Source: Actinobacillus sp. | Lineage (GTDB): Bacteria > Pseudomonadota > Gammaproteobacteria > Enterobacterales > Pasteurellaceae | DNA length: 64,000 nucleotides | Direction of reading: 5' to 3' | Assembly (NCBI GenBank): GCA_020026155.1 | Contig: JAHHQX010000004.1 | Span: 58,100-122,099 of the forward strand | Shown: positions 16,447 through 25,314 of the stretch, in pieces | How the letters are laid out: the number at the start of each line of letters is the position of its first letter | Position numbering within the stretch: position 1 is the stretch's first letter | Notes under the pieces: model-generated | Databases searched by the model: none | The model's input: the letters and a program-made list of their open reading frames with translations, nothing else | Told to the model about the DNA's origin: nothing | Made by a program: the position numbers and the translations under genes

Positions 16447-16759
16447 TAGCCGTTTAGCGAGTAGAGGTAGAACAACAGATGACTGAAAAATTCAAAGTAA
16501 CTATATAGCATTTAGAAAAATAATAGGAAAATAAAAAGGTATAATATGATTTTGTTTTTTCATTAATCCTCCTATGAATATACAGTTATAACTTTTTATA
16601 CTGTGTAAAAATAAACACCCCATAATATATACTAACCAAGACCTATCTAGAGAAATTACATATTATTAATTAGGATAAACTAACACACTCTTCTGGCTAT
16701 ACTTATTAAGTATTTACTTTTTACTAATAGTATAAATATATTATGGGAGGTCATTAAAG

Positions 16760-16776
16760 ATATCCAATTTGGATAT
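16760..16776. promoter_or_regulatory. Perfect 17-bp palindrome before the CPBP gene
   Basis: ATATCCAA-T-TTGGATAT is a perfect dyad centred 31 bp before ATG 16799, a place where a dimeric regulator could control the gene. No regulator gene is adjacent. Confidence 0.5.
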
Positions 16777-16798
16777 AAACTTACGCGGAGAGAAGGAA

Positions 16799-17515
16799 AT
16801 GAAAAAAGATATGTCAGGCGATAAAAATCAATTCTTACAATGGGTAGATCTAATTATTATCACTGTTATCATGTTTGGATGGGCAATTTTTTACTCTATG
16901 TTAGGATTTTATGAGATAACTTACCAAGGAGGAGATATTGAAGATCTAACAACCTTTACAAGTAGCCAAAATTGGGAAAGGTTTTCTTTGCAATCAATTA
17001 TATTGATAATAGTTTTTTGCTATCTCAAACTACGTAAATTTGATTTTTATCAATGGAATATTACGTGGAGTCTACGAAGTGTTGGTAAAGGTATTCTACT
17101 TTTTATTATCGCTGCAAGTATAATTGACATTTTTGGAATGCTATATGTAGATGAATATAAAGCCTTGTCGTCTGATGAATTAAGTATATTTCAAGAATGG
17201 TGGAAGAGTTTTAATTTTTCTATTATTCCTTATGCTTTACTAAATGGATTTTATGAAGAAATTTTTTTCTTAGGGATCTGTTTAGCTGTTAAACCGAAAT
17301 CTCTCCCGTATGCATTAGCTTTTTCTCTTATAGTTCGCTTTTCATTTCATACTTATCAAGGGATAGATGCTGCCATTAATATAGGTTTCCTATTTGGAAT
17401 AACTCTATATTTTGCCTATACCAGATGGTTAAATAAAAATTTATTACCTTGTTTTTTAGCGCATAGTATCGCTGATATATTCGGTTTGTCTTTTATTGGT
17501 TATATTATTTATTGA
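16799..17515 (+). CDS. CPBP-family (CAAX protease-like) membrane protein
   Basis: The 238-residue product has about six membrane segments. The CPBP motifs appear in order: EEIFFLG (Glu153, Glu154), F-S-F-H (His184) and H-S-I-A-D (His222). The first motif lacks the usual Arg (EExxxR), so either the protease has drifted or it works without it. Relatives cut prenylated proteins, process bacteriocins or confer self-immunity to them. ATG 16799 follows GGAGAGAAGG; an upstream TTG would add ten residues. A perfect palindrome lies upstream and a terminator downstream, so it is a single-gene unit. AT content is higher than the core genes, suggesting transfer. Confidence 0.75.
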   Translation: MKKDMSGDKNQFLQWVDLIIITVIMFGWAIFYSMLGFYEITYQGGDIEDLTTFTSSQNWERFSLQSIILIIVFCYLKLRKFDFYQWNITWSLRSVGKGILLFIIAASIIDIFGMLYVDEYKALSSDELSIFQEWWKSFNFSIIPYALLNGFYEEIFFLGICLAVKPKSLPYALAFSLIVRFSFHTYQGIDAAINIGFLFGITLYFAYTRWLNKNLLPCFLAHSIADIFGLSFIGYIIY

Positions 17516-17578
17516 TTTAATGATTATCTTCTTAGTGGGATTAAGTAACTAGGTTAAACATTGTAATTTTTCACTAGT

Positions 17579-17612
17579 AAAAAGGCTAAGTATTTACTTA
17601 GCCTTTTATTTT
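17579..17612 (+). terminator. Terminator of the CPBP gene
   Basis: AAAAGGCTAAG-TATT-TACTTAGCCTTTT forms a long stem followed by ATTTTTAT. From here to 17905 the sequence is AT-rich with no gene and presumably holds the promoter of the next one. Confidence 0.85.
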
Positions 17613-17905
17613 TATATCCATACTGTGTAGCCATTTTAACCCTTGAAATTTTTGATATAGCTCACTTGTTTAGGAAAATTTTTACAAAGAAAACAACTAA
17701 GTAAATGATAAGTCTTTAATTTTATTGTTTATATGAGCATTTAATTATTAAAAATTTTGGATTATTTGTGATTTTTTATAAAATAGATATTCCCTTATAA
17801 GGTTATTATATATTTTTTTATAACAGATCCTACCTCATGAAAATAAATAGAAAAAAAATTTTTTTTGTATATCTTCTTTAAAAATTTTAAATTGTGAGGT
17901 AATTA

Positions 17906-18583
17906 ATGAAAAAATCAGTATTAACACTTATCTTATTAAGTAGTACAACATCAGTCTACGCAAATAGTATGAAATCTATGGATCATTCCATGCATACTAA
18001 TATGGAAACTATGGGAAGTATGAAAAGTATGGGAAATACTAAAACCATGCAGGATATGGGAAACATGGAAAGCATGAATAATATGACTACTTCTCGTATT
18101 TTTATAGAAGGTGGATTAGGTTTAACTTCTCTAAAAGTCAAGCATAAAGATGGAGTAAAATTAAAACATAAAAATTTATTTGAACAAAATCTAGGTATTG
18201 GTATGGATTTTAATAATAAAAACCTTTTAACGCTAAAATTTACAAACTTAAAAAATTATAAAGAGAGATATAATAAAAATAAAGATATCAATTTAAAAAT
18301 CATGAACTTAGGCGTAGATTATAAACATCTTTTCTTAAATGGTCATACAATCCGTCCATATATTAATGGAAGTATTGGATTAACACGCGGAAAAACAAAA
18401 ATTATGTCAAATCATAAGGTTATAAATAAAGAAACGTCCACCCGATTAAGTACAGGATTTGGTGCAGGGCTTCAAGCTAATCTTACCAATAACTTTGTAG
18501 TTGGGTTAGGTGCAGAATATAACTATTATGCAAGTGATGTAACAGGATTAAATGGTAAAGCATTTGCCCGTTATTACTTTTAA
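17906..18583 (+). CDS. Outer-membrane beta-barrel protein with Met-rich N-terminus
   Basis: The 225-residue product has a signal peptide (about 1-20, ending VYA) and then an unusual segment at 21-62 with 12 methionines and two histidines, in SMxSMxHSMHTNMxTMGSM-like spacing. From residue 63 to the end it is an Opa/OmpA-type eight-stranded barrel: alternating strands, GGLGLTS, YINGSIGLTRG, FGAGLQANL and a final Phe (ARYYF), as needed for BAM insertion. Met-rich stretches of this kind bind Cu(I) in PcoB/CopB-type proteins, so metal capture at the cell surface is a reasonable inference. A barrel for adhesion is the alternative. Start is supported by GTGAGGT. It is a single-gene unit with its own terminator. 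Confidence 0.75.
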   Translation: MKKSVLTLILLSSTTSVYANSMKSMDHSMHTNMETMGSMKSMGNTKTMQDMGNMESMNNMTTSRIFIEGGLGLTSLKVKHKDGVKLKHKNLFEQNLGIGMDFNNKNLLTLKFTNLKNYKERYNKNKDINLKIMNLGVDYKHLFLNGHTIRPYINGSIGLTRGKTKIMSNHKVINKETSTRLSTGFGAGLQANLTNNFVVGLGAEYNYYASDVTGLNGKAFARYYF

Positions 18584-18625
18584 ATTAATATAACCCATAA
18601 CTATTACATATATATTCTCATCATT

Positions 18626-18651
18626 ACCACTTCTTAGAAGTGGTTTTTTTT
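18626..18651 (+). terminator. Terminator of the barrel gene
   Basis: ACCACTTC-TTA-GAAGTGGT is followed by a T8 run. It separates this gene from the convergent small gene at 18659. Confidence 0.85.
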
Positions 18652-18658
18652 ACGCGCT

Positions 18659-18811
18659 TTATTTTTTACAAGTATGTGTAGAATGATTATATACACCCCC
18701 TTTATCTAGGCATTGATCTTCTTCATCAAAAGTTAATGCAATAAAGAAAAATACAAAGGAAAGTAAGGCAATACAGATTCCACCTATTATAAATTTAAGA
18801 ATTTTTTTCAT
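18659..18811 (-). CDS. Small membrane protein with C-terminal Cys pair (50 residues)
   Basis: AGAGGAAG before the ATG opens a 50-codon frame. Its product is MKKILKFIIGGICIALLSF and on, with one N-terminal helix (about 4-27), an acidic turn (DEEDQ), then CLDKGGVYNHSTHTCKK. The C-L-D-x-G-G-x-(W/Y)-x(6)-C pattern recurs in many tiny exported Gram-negative proteins and suggests a disulfide-closed loop in the periplasm. It faces the barrel gene tail to tail. Function is unknown. Confidence 0.65.
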   Translation of the reverse strand: MKKILKFIIGGICIALLSFVFFFIALTFDEEDQCLDKGGVYNHSTHTCKK

Positions 18812-19093
18812 AATCTTCCTCTTATATTAAAAAATAGCATGGTCTAGGAAAATAAGCTCAAAGGTCAAGATATAAGCATGATCGGACTTATTATATAGGG
18901 AAAAGCTCCAATATAAACTTTTATTGAATAATTTTATTTTTAATTCTTTATAAGTTCTAAATAATCTATTTAGGCGACAGGTAAAATAGATACAAATTCG
19001 GTGACCGTGTTTTAATCTTTACAATGATTTACAAGAAAATCTCCGAACCGTAGAAGGTCAGATATCACTCCTCGCACCCGTTAAATTCCTAAA

Positions 19094-19113
19094 AATGTGA
19101 TATTAATCACAAA
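19094..19113. promoter_or_regulatory. CRP (cAMP receptor) site of the PTS operon
   Basis: TGTGA-TATTAA-TCACA matches both half-sites of the CRP consensus perfectly. It lies about 120 bp before the IIB start, implying catabolite control. The remainder of 18812-19223 is AT-rich leader with no gene. Confidence 0.85.
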
Positions 19114-19223
19114 GTAAAAACAAAGGTATTGTAAAAAAATAGCAACAGTTAATAATAAATGGAGTATTGCTTCATTCTAGATGGAGTTAAAAAATATTTT
19201 AAATAAAATTTGAGGAGTCATAT

Positions 19224-19493
19224 ATGAAAAACATTCTTGTAGTTTGTGGAAATGGTTTAGGTACATCCCTCATGATGGAAATGGCTGTAAAAGAAGTGCT
19301 AAAAAAAATGGGGGTTGAGGCGAATGTAAATCATGAAGATCTGTCGTCAGCCATGTCTAGTCAAGCTGATATTTGGGTAGCCGCAAAGGATGTGGCTAAG
19401 CAATTAGATGAAGCGGGGAAACAAAATATTGTTAGTTTGACGAATATTTTTGATAAAGAAGATATTCAGAAACAATTAGCTAATTTTATCTAG
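19224..19493 (+). CDS. PTS enzyme IIB, ascorbate (UlaB) type
   Basis: IIB passes the phosphate from IIA to the incoming sugar. The 89-residue cytoplasmic protein has the P-loop VVCGNGLGTSLMM with phosphocysteine Cys8, the size and motif of the ascorbate/galactitol class. A TGAGGAG ribosome site precedes ATG. It is the first gene of a IIB-IIC-IIA operon; in E. coli ula the order is IIC-IIB-IIA. The substrate is inferred from the IIC partner. Confidence 0.9.
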   Translation: MKNILVVCGNGLGTSLMMEMAVKEVLKKMGVEANVNHEDLSSAMSSQADIWVAAKDVAKQLDEAGKQNIVSLTNIFDKEDIQKQLANFI

Positions 19494-19501
19494 GGGGGCA
19501 T

Positions 19502-20758
19502 ATGCAAACGTTTTTTGAGTTTATGCTCGGACTTCTGAAAGAACCGGCAATTATGGTGGGATTAATTGCCTTCATCGGTTTAATTGCCCAACGCGCAGAT
19601 TTTTCAACTATTTTAAAAGGTACGAGTAAAACGGTTTTAGGATATTTAATTCTTGGTTTTGGAGCTGCTGCCTTAATTGGTGCATTAAATAATTTCTCTA
19701 CTGTTTTTAGTCAAGCATTTGGCACATCAGGAATTATTCCAAATAACGAGGCTATTGTCGCGGTAGCGCAAAAATCTTTTGGTTATGAAATGGCGTTAAT
19801 TATGTTTTTTGCCTTTGTTGTCAATATCTTATTAGCCCGTTTTACTCCGTTGAAATATATATTCCTGACAGGACACCATACGATGTTTATGTCTATGCTA
19901 GTCGCAGTTATTCTTTCAACAGCTCACATTACAGGGATTTGGATGGTTACAATAGGTTCTCTGATTGTAGGGGCATTAATGGTTATCATGCCGGCAATTA
20001 TTCAACCTTATACAAAGAAAGTAATGGGAACCGATCAGCTTGCAATGGGGCATTTTTCCACATTATCTTATTTAGTATCAGGGTTTGTAGCGAGTAAATT
20101 AGGTAATAAATCCCAATCAACAGAGGATTTAAATGTACCTAAAAGCTTAATGTTCTTACGTGATACTCCCGTGGCAATTGCCATAACTATGCTTGTATTT
20201 TTCATGTTATCGTCATTAGTGGCAGGTAAAGAGTTTGTTGATACTGTTGCAAATGGGCAAAACTGGATTGTATTCACATTTATGCAATCTTTCATCTTCG
20301 CGGGTGGCGTATATATCGTACTGCAAGGTGTAAAAATGTTCATCGCAGAGATTGTACCCGCATTTAAAGGAATTTCTGACAAATTAGTTCCAAATGCAAA
20401 ACCTGCATTAGATTGCCCAATGGTGTTTCCTTATGCTCCTAATGCCGTATTGATTGGTTTTATTTCATCATTTGTGGCTGGACTACTTGTAATGCTGTTA
20501 CAAGCAGGCTTAGGCTGGCCCGTCATTGTAGCTGGCGTTGTGCCTCATTTCTTTGTTGGGGGCGCATCAGGTGTTTATGGCAATGCAATGGGTGGTTTGC
20601 GTGGGGCAATTTTAGGTGCTTTTGCCCAAGGTATTTTAATTTCATTCTTACCGATGTTATTGTTACCAGTGCTAGGTGGGTTAGGTTTCCAAGCAACCAC
20701 CTTTGCAGATTCTGATTTTGGTATTGTTGGTTTAGTGCTAGGTTGGGCGGTGTCATAA
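19502..20758 (+). CDS. PTS enzyme IIC, ascorbate (UlaA) family
   Basis: The 418-residue membrane permease belongs to the UlaA family, which moves L-ascorbate (or a related compound) and hands it over for phosphorylation. It has about 11 hydrophobic segments and family stretches such as LKGTSKTVLGYLILGFGA and TGHHTMFMSM, with HFFVGGASGVYGNAMGG near the end. The family length is about 460, so this member is somewhat short. TAGGGGGG serves as ribosome site eight bases after the IIB stop. No ulaD/E/F decarboxylase, epimerase or lactonase genes lie nearby, so the downstream pathway must be elsewhere or the substrate differs. Confidence 0.88.
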   Translation: MQTFFEFMLGLLKEPAIMVGLIAFIGLIAQRADFSTILKGTSKTVLGYLILGFGAAALIGALNNFSTVFSQAFGTSGIIPNNEAIVAVAQKSFGYEMALIMFFAFVVNILLARFTPLKYIFLTGHHTMFMSMLVAVILSTAHITGIWMVTIGSLIVGALMVIMPAIIQPYTKKVMGTDQLAMGHFSTLSYLVSGFVASKLGNKSQSTEDLNVPKSLMFLRDTPVAIAITMLVFFMLSSLVAGKEFVDTVANGQNWIVFTFMQSFIFAGGVYIVLQGVKMFIAEIVPAFKGISDKLVPNAKPALDCPMVFPYAPNAVLIGFISSFVAGLLVMLLQAGLGWPVIVAGVVPHFFVGGASGVYGNAMGGLRGAILGAFAQGILISFLPMLLLPVLGGLGFQATTFADSDFGIVGLVLGWAVS

Positions 20759-21195
20759 TGTTAAAAGATTTAATAGGTAGTAACATTTCAATCGTCATGG
20801 AAAATACGCTTTCGCCAGATATTGCGGTTGATAAAATGTGTGAAAAATTATTAGCGTCTGGTGCAATTAAACCGAGTTATATAGAGGCTATTAAGCGCTT
20901 ACAAAATGAAATTGGCCCTTACTATGTAGTTGCACCAAGAATTGCAATGCCACATGCACGCCCAGAAGATGGTGTAATCACGGAAGGATTACAACTCACT
21001 GTTTTTAAAAATGGCGTAGATTTAGGCGATAAAGATAATGGCAATGTTTATATCGCATTGACCTTAGCGGCAACAGGGGCTGAAAACCACATGAATCTTA
21101 TTCAGTCCGTGGCAACTTTTTTCCAAGACGAGGAGCGCATTGCAAAAATTATTAATTGTAATAGCGTTGAGGAAATCATCGGTTATTTAAGTTGA
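20758..21195 (+). CDS. PTS enzyme IIA, UlaC/mannitol type
   Basis: IIA receives phosphate from HPr. The 145-residue product has the active-site motif APRIAMPHARPEDGV with His66. Its ATG overlaps the IIC stop (TAATG), so the two are translationally coupled. It completes the three-part transporter and is followed by a terminator. Confidence 0.9.
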   Translation: MLKDLIGSNISIVMENTLSPDIAVDKMCEKLLASGAIKPSYIEAIKRLQNEIGPYYVVAPRIAMPHARPEDGVITEGLQLTVFKNGVDLGDKDNGNVYIALTLAATGAENHMNLIQSVATFFQDEERIAKIINCNSVEEIIGYLS

Positions 21196-21203
21196 GAAAA
21201 TGG

Positions 21204-21240
21204 ATCGTTAGAGTGTAAATCTCTAGCGATTTATTTTTTT
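21204..21240 (+). terminator. Terminator of the PTS operon
   Basis: ATCGTTAGAG and CTCTAGCGAT pair around TGTAAAT, followed by TTATTTTTTT. The 21241-21507 stretch carries no convincing gene and must hold the pykA promoter. Confidence 0.8.
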
Positions 21241-21507
21241 ATGCAAAAAGGTATAGAATACCCAGAGGAGAGATGATAAACCCATAAAATGTAAATTTCC
21301 TTCTGGATATTTATATGATTAAAAAGGTAATTTTGTATATTGTCTTTAACCAAAATACCCCAAAAAAGGCAATGAAAATTTATTTGCATTCCTCGATCTC
21401 CATGGATTTTTAGCGTACAATAATCGGCAATTTTATGCGCTATGGAAATGGAAGAACCTGTTTTTGTGGGCACAATAATAAAATTTTATATTTGAATGGA
21501 GCAGAAA

Positions 21508-22950
21508 ATGACTAAAAAGTTCAGAAGAACCAAAATCGTTTGTACATTAGGACCAGCTACTGATCGTGATAACAACTTAGAAAAAATTATTGCGGCAGGT
21601 GCGAACGTTGTACGTATGAACTTCTCTCACGGGTCCCCTGAAGATCATATGGAACGTGCGCGTCGAGTACGTGAAGTGGCAAAAAAATTAAATCGTCATG
21701 TCGCAATCCTCGGCGACTTACAAGGTCCAAAAATTCGCGTTTCTACCTTCAAAGACAACAAAATTTTATTAAGTGTTGGGGATAAATTTATCCTTGATGC
21801 CGATTTACCAAAAGGCGCTGGCGATCAACACGCGGTTGGTCTTGATTATAAAACCTTGCCACAAGATGTAAAAGAAGGCGATATTCTTTTATTAGATGAC
21901 GGTCGTGTACAGCTTCGCGTGTTAAGTACCGAAGGTAATAAAGTATTTACTGAAGTAACCGTTGGTGGACCACTTTCAAACAACAAAGGTATCAATAAAC
22001 TTGGTGGTGGTTTATCAGCAGACGCGTTAACTGAAAAAGATAAAGCTGATATCCTTACCGCTGCAAAAATTGGTGTAGATTATTTAGCGGTGTCTTTCCC
22101 ACGTTGTGGTGATGACTTACGTTACGCACGTCGTTTAGCTGAAGAAGCAGGTCTTTATGCAAAAATTGTTGCAAAAGTAGAACGCGCAGAAGCAGTAGCA
22201 ACACCAGAAGCAATGGATGACATTATTTTAGCGTCTGACGTAATCATGGTTGCACGCGGTGACTTAGGCGTAGAAATTGGCGATGCGGAACTTGTCGGTG
22301 TTCAGAAAAAACTTATCCGTCGTTCACGTCAATTAAACCGCGCAGTAATTACTGCAACTCAAATGATGGAATCTATGATCAACAATCCAATGCCAACCCG
22401 TGCAGAAGTGATGGACGTGGCAAATGCGGTGTTAGACGGTACTGACGCGGTGATGCTTTCAGCAGAAACTGCTGCAGGACAATATCCAGAAGAAACAGTT
22501 TTAGCGATGTCTAAAGTTTGCCTTGGTGCAGAAAAAATGCCAAGCATCAACATTTCTCGTCACCGTTTAGATCGTGAATTTGGTTCAATTGAAGAAGCCG
22601 TGGCAATGTCAGCGATGTATTCTGCAAACCACTTACCAGGTGTACAAGCAATTATCGCATTAACAAGTACTGGTATGACACCATTATTTATGTCCCGTAT
22701 CAGTTCAGGTTTACCAATCTTCGCATTATCACGTCATGAAGAAACATTGAACCTTTGCGCATTATTACGCGGTGTTATCCCTGTTTTAGATACCGATCCA
22801 AGCAGCCGTACAACGCGCGCCGCTCGTGACGCAATCCAACTTCTTAAAGATAAAGGTTATGTTCATACTGGTGACCTCGTCCTCTTAACCCAAGGTGACG
22901 AACTCTCACTCGGAAGCACCACAACCTGCCGTACTTTAGTGGTTGAATAA
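21508..22950 (+). CDS. pykA: Pyruvate kinase II
   Basis: Last step of glycolysis: phosphoenolpyruvate plus ADP to pyruvate plus ATP. The 480-residue product matches E. coli PykA in length and sequence throughout: FRRTKIVCTLGPATDRDNNLE, MNFSHGSPEDH, the B domain with LLLDDGRVQLRV, KIVAKVERAEA with the catalytic Lys, MVARGDLGVE, ITATQMMESMI and LDGTDAVMLSAETAAGQYP. The start is the ATG after GGAGCAGAAA; an in-frame ATG 12 bases upstream contains the ribosome site itself. Single gene with its own terminator. Confidence 0.97.
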   Translation: MTKKFRRTKIVCTLGPATDRDNNLEKIIAAGANVVRMNFSHGSPEDHMERARRVREVAKKLNRHVAILGDLQGPKIRVSTFKDNKILLSVGDKFILDADLPKGAGDQHAVGLDYKTLPQDVKEGDILLLDDGRVQLRVLSTEGNKVFTEVTVGGPLSNNKGINKLGGGLSADALTEKDKADILTAAKIGVDYLAVSFPRCGDDLRYARRLAEEAGLYAKIVAKVERAEAVATPEAMDDIILASDVIMVARGDLGVEIGDAELVGVQKKLIRRSRQLNRAVITATQMMESMINNPMPTRAEVMDVANAVLDGTDAVMLSAETAAGQYPEETVLAMSKVCLGAEKMPSINISRHRLDREFGSIEEAVAMSAMYSANHLPGVQAIIALTSTGMTPLFMSRISSGLPIFALSRHEETLNLCALLRGVIPVLDTDPSSRTTRAARDAIQLLKDKGYVHTGDLVLLTQGDELSLGSTTTCRTLVVE

Positions 22951-22970
22951 ACAAAAGATATGACACACAA

Positions 22971-22996
22971 AAACCCGCTGAAAGGCGGGTTTTTTA
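22971..22996 (+). terminator. Terminator of pykA
   Basis: AACCCGC-TGAAA-GGCGGGTT is followed by TTTTATT, about 25 bp after the stop. Confidence 0.9.
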
Positions 22997-23056
22997 TTAG
23001 AATTACATAATTTTTACAGAAAATGGGGGCGTGATTTCCATTTTCTAAAAAAACAA

Positions 23057-23084
23057 AAACTCGCATATTTGCGAGTTTTTTACT
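23057..23084. terminator. Bidirectional terminator between pykA and xerD
   Basis: AAAACTCGCA-TATT-TGCGAGTTTT is flanked by A and T runs, suitable for ending xerD (-) as well. Between it and the pykA terminator lies a half copy of the window's palindrome (GAAAATGGGGGCGTG, about 23019-23033). Confidence 0.85.
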
Positions 23085-23111
23085 ATTCCTTTTTCAAACT
23101 TTCCGTAGAAC

Positions 23112-24005
23112 CTATGCCCTTGGGTGGTGTTGGTGGTGGAGTTGTTTGAGGCGTTCTTTGGCGACGTGGGTGTAGATTTGTGTCGTGGAGAGATCGCTGT
23201 GCCCGAGGAGCATTTGTACGACACGCAGGTCGGCGCCGTGGTTTACTAGGTGAGTAGCGAACGCATGGCGCAGGACGTGAGGCGAGAGCTGATCGGTGTC
23301 AATATCTGCCAACATGCCGTAAAGTTTAATGCGATGCCAAAAGGTTTGGCGGGTCATTTGTTTACCACGGCGACTTGGGAAAAGCACGTCAACGTGGACG
23401 CCATTCACTAATAATTGGCGCCCATAGACTAAAAAGGCTTTGGTCCAATACGTTGCTTCTTCGCCCATTGGCACAATGCGTTCCTTGTTACCTTTACCGA
23501 TTACACGAATTACGCCTTGTTCAAGATTGATATTATCCATTGTCAACGACACTAATTCCGTTACCCGCAATCCCGTTGCATAAAGCAGTTCTAACATTGC
23601 TTTATCACGCAGTTCAAGCGGATCATCGGTATTTGGCGCGTTGAGTAATTCTGTTACCTGATTTTCGCTTAATGATTTAGGTAAGCGAGCGGGTAATTTG
23701 GGTGAGGTTAAAAGCGCACTTGGATCATCACTGCGGTAGTTTTCCTGATATAAATAATGGAAAAATTTCCGCAGTGTGCTGAGCATTCTAGCCATACTTG
23801 TCGTTTTATAACCTTTTTCAAGGCGTTCGCCTAAGAAGGTTTGTAAATGCACATTGTCCACTTCTCGCAAATCAATTTGCTGATTTTCGAGCCATTGGAA
23901 GAAAGCAGTTAAATCTAAACGGTAAGATTGCACCGTGTTTTCAGATAATCCTTTTTCTAACCATAATTCATTTAAAAACTGATCAAGTAGGCTAAAAGTC
24001 TGCAT
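23112..24005 (-). CDS. xerD: Site-specific tyrosine recombinase XerD
   Basis: XerD with XerC resolves chromosome dimers at dif, activated by FtsK. The 297-residue product has the SAM-like N-terminal domain (NTVQSYRLDLTAFFQWL) and the catalytic residues in order: Arg in ATGLRVTELVSL, Lys in GKGNKERIVP, HVLRHAFATHLV, LGHSDLSTTQIYTHV with the Tyr nucleophile. Length fits E. coli XerD (298), and the QTFSLLDQFLNELWLEKG start favours XerD over XerC. Its GGAGG ribosome site lies inside the last codons of the MFS gene upstream, so the two are co-transcribed. Confidence 0.95.
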   Translation of the reverse strand: MQTFSLLDQFLNELWLEKGLSENTVQSYRLDLTAFFQWLENQQIDLREVDNVHLQTFLGERLEKGYKTTSMARMLSTLRKFFHYLYQENYRSDDPSALLTSPKLPARLPKSLSENQVTELLNAPNTDDPLELRDKAMLELLYATGLRVTELVSLTMDNINLEQGVIRVIGKGNKERIVPMGEEATYWTKAFLVYGRQLLVNGVHVDVLFPSRRGKQMTRQTFWHRIKLYGMLADIDTDQLSPHVLRHAFATHLVNHGADLRVVQMLLGHSDLSTTQIYTHVAKERLKQLHHQHHPRA

Positions 24006-24009
24006 GGTT

Positions 24010-25197
24010 TTATTCCTCCGTTATAACCGTATCAACAGAGGTGACCGCAATGGTTTTCATTTTGCGTGGAATGAACGGAATGGCCAAGAATGCAAAAGCC
24101 GCCATTACCAAGAACGTGTCTGTTGGAGAAACGCCATATAACCAACCTGCAAGGATTGATAAAATCGCTAAGCTACCACAACCTGCAATCGCGTTGTAAA
24201 GTCCTTGTAAGTTAGCAAAGGCTTTTGGTGATTGATAAGAGATGTAACGTACGATAGCGTAGTGGTTTAATGCGAAGGTTAAACAGTGCATTAATTGCAA
24301 TGGAAGAATTTCTGCAAAGGTGTGTGCAAATGGGAATAAGGCCCAACGAATACCTGTGGCAATCGCAGAGATGTAGAATAAATTACGTAATTGCCATTTG
24401 CCGAATAGTTTCGTCACGAAGAAGAAGAAAATCACTTCAGCAAGTACGCTTAAACCCCAAAGCACACTGGTGGTTTCAACTGGAATACCGAGGTGTTTCC
24501 AATAGATAACACTGTAAACATAGTAAGCAGCATGTGAACCTTGAATAAGGGCGACGGCAATGATGATACGTGTTGTGATTGGATTTTTAAGTAATTCTAA
24601 AAGTGATGGAGGAGCGATATGAGCAGTGTCTGGATCGTGGTGATCTTTTGGCATAATGCTTGGCGGAAGCATTTGTGCGGACGCATAACAGAATAATAAT
24701 GCCGTTACGACCCAACCAACGTATTGTTCACCGATATAGCCAATGAATGAACCGAATACCGTTACCCCGATCATAAATGCCAAAGAACCGATTAAACGCA
24801 CACGACCATAGTCTAGTTTTACTTGGAATTGCCAGGTCGTAGCGAGGGTATCGCTTAATGGAATACCTGCTGAGTTAACGAAGGAGAATAACCATAATCC
24901 CGCGCACAGTAACCAGAAGTTTTGTACTGTGAAACTCATATAAACCATGATGGCACAGCTACCCCAAGCGATTCCACGCAGGGCGGTAAGAAGTTGAGGA
25001 GCGGCTTTAATAAAGCGGGTAAAGAACATGCTTCCTGCGAAGCGGAAAATGTAAGCGGATGCCATGATAAAACCAATGGTTTCAGCGGCATAAGCCTGAG
25101 ATTTAAGCCAAGCTGGGAAGAATGGCATAAATACGCCATAAGAACAAAAATAACCGAAGAAGCTGAGAATCAGCCACGGATATGGACGTAATTTCAT
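24010..25197 (-). CDS. MFS transporter, HcaT / 3-phenylpropionate permease family
   Basis: The 395-residue product has 12 predicted membrane helices and the HcaT-family landmarks: PWLILSFFGYFCSYGVFMPFFPAWL at the start, DYGRVRLIGSLAFMIGV, and VRYISYQSPKAFANLQGLYNA in the C-terminal half. Family members in E. coli are annotated for aromatic acid or nucleoside uptake; the true substrate in Pasteurellaceae is unknown. It precedes xerD by five bases and shares its transcript. The same pairing next to rdgC is, from memory, found in H. influenzae, so this is core synteny. Confidence 0.85.
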   Translation of the reverse strand: MKLRPYPWLILSFFGYFCSYGVFMPFFPAWLKSQAYAAETIGFIMASAYIFRFAGSMFFTRFIKAAPQLLTALRGIAWGSCAIMVYMSFTVQNFWLLCAGLWLFSFVNSAGIPLSDTLATTWQFQVKLDYGRVRLIGSLAFMIGVTVFGSFIGYIGEQYVGWVVTALLFCYASAQMLPPSIMPKDHHDPDTAHIAPPSLLELLKNPITTRIIIAVALIQGSHAAYYVYSVIYWKHLGIPVETTSVLWGLSVLAEVIFFFFVTKLFGKWQLRNLFYISAIATGIRWALFPFAHTFAEILPLQLMHCLTFALNHYAIVRYISYQSPKAFANLQGLYNAIAGCGSLAILSILAGWLYGVSPTDTFLVMAAFAFLAIPFIPRKMKTIAVTSVDTVITEE

Positions 25198-25314
25198 TAA
25201 AATAAATCCTGTTATTGCTAAAAATATTACGATAAAACCTTTGAATTATTACCTAAACGATGAAAACAAAGGTAAAATACTGGCTCATTCTACCGAAATT
25301 ATTAAGGAACTACT

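Noticed and set aside
21231..21473. 80-codon minus-strand frame upstream of pykA
   Set aside because: No ribosome site, no recognisable pattern, and it covers the region needed for the pykA promoter.
23706..23720. GCGCACTT as an alternative uptake word
   Set aside because: I saw roughly four copies in 64 kb, close to what an 8-mer gives by chance on two strands.
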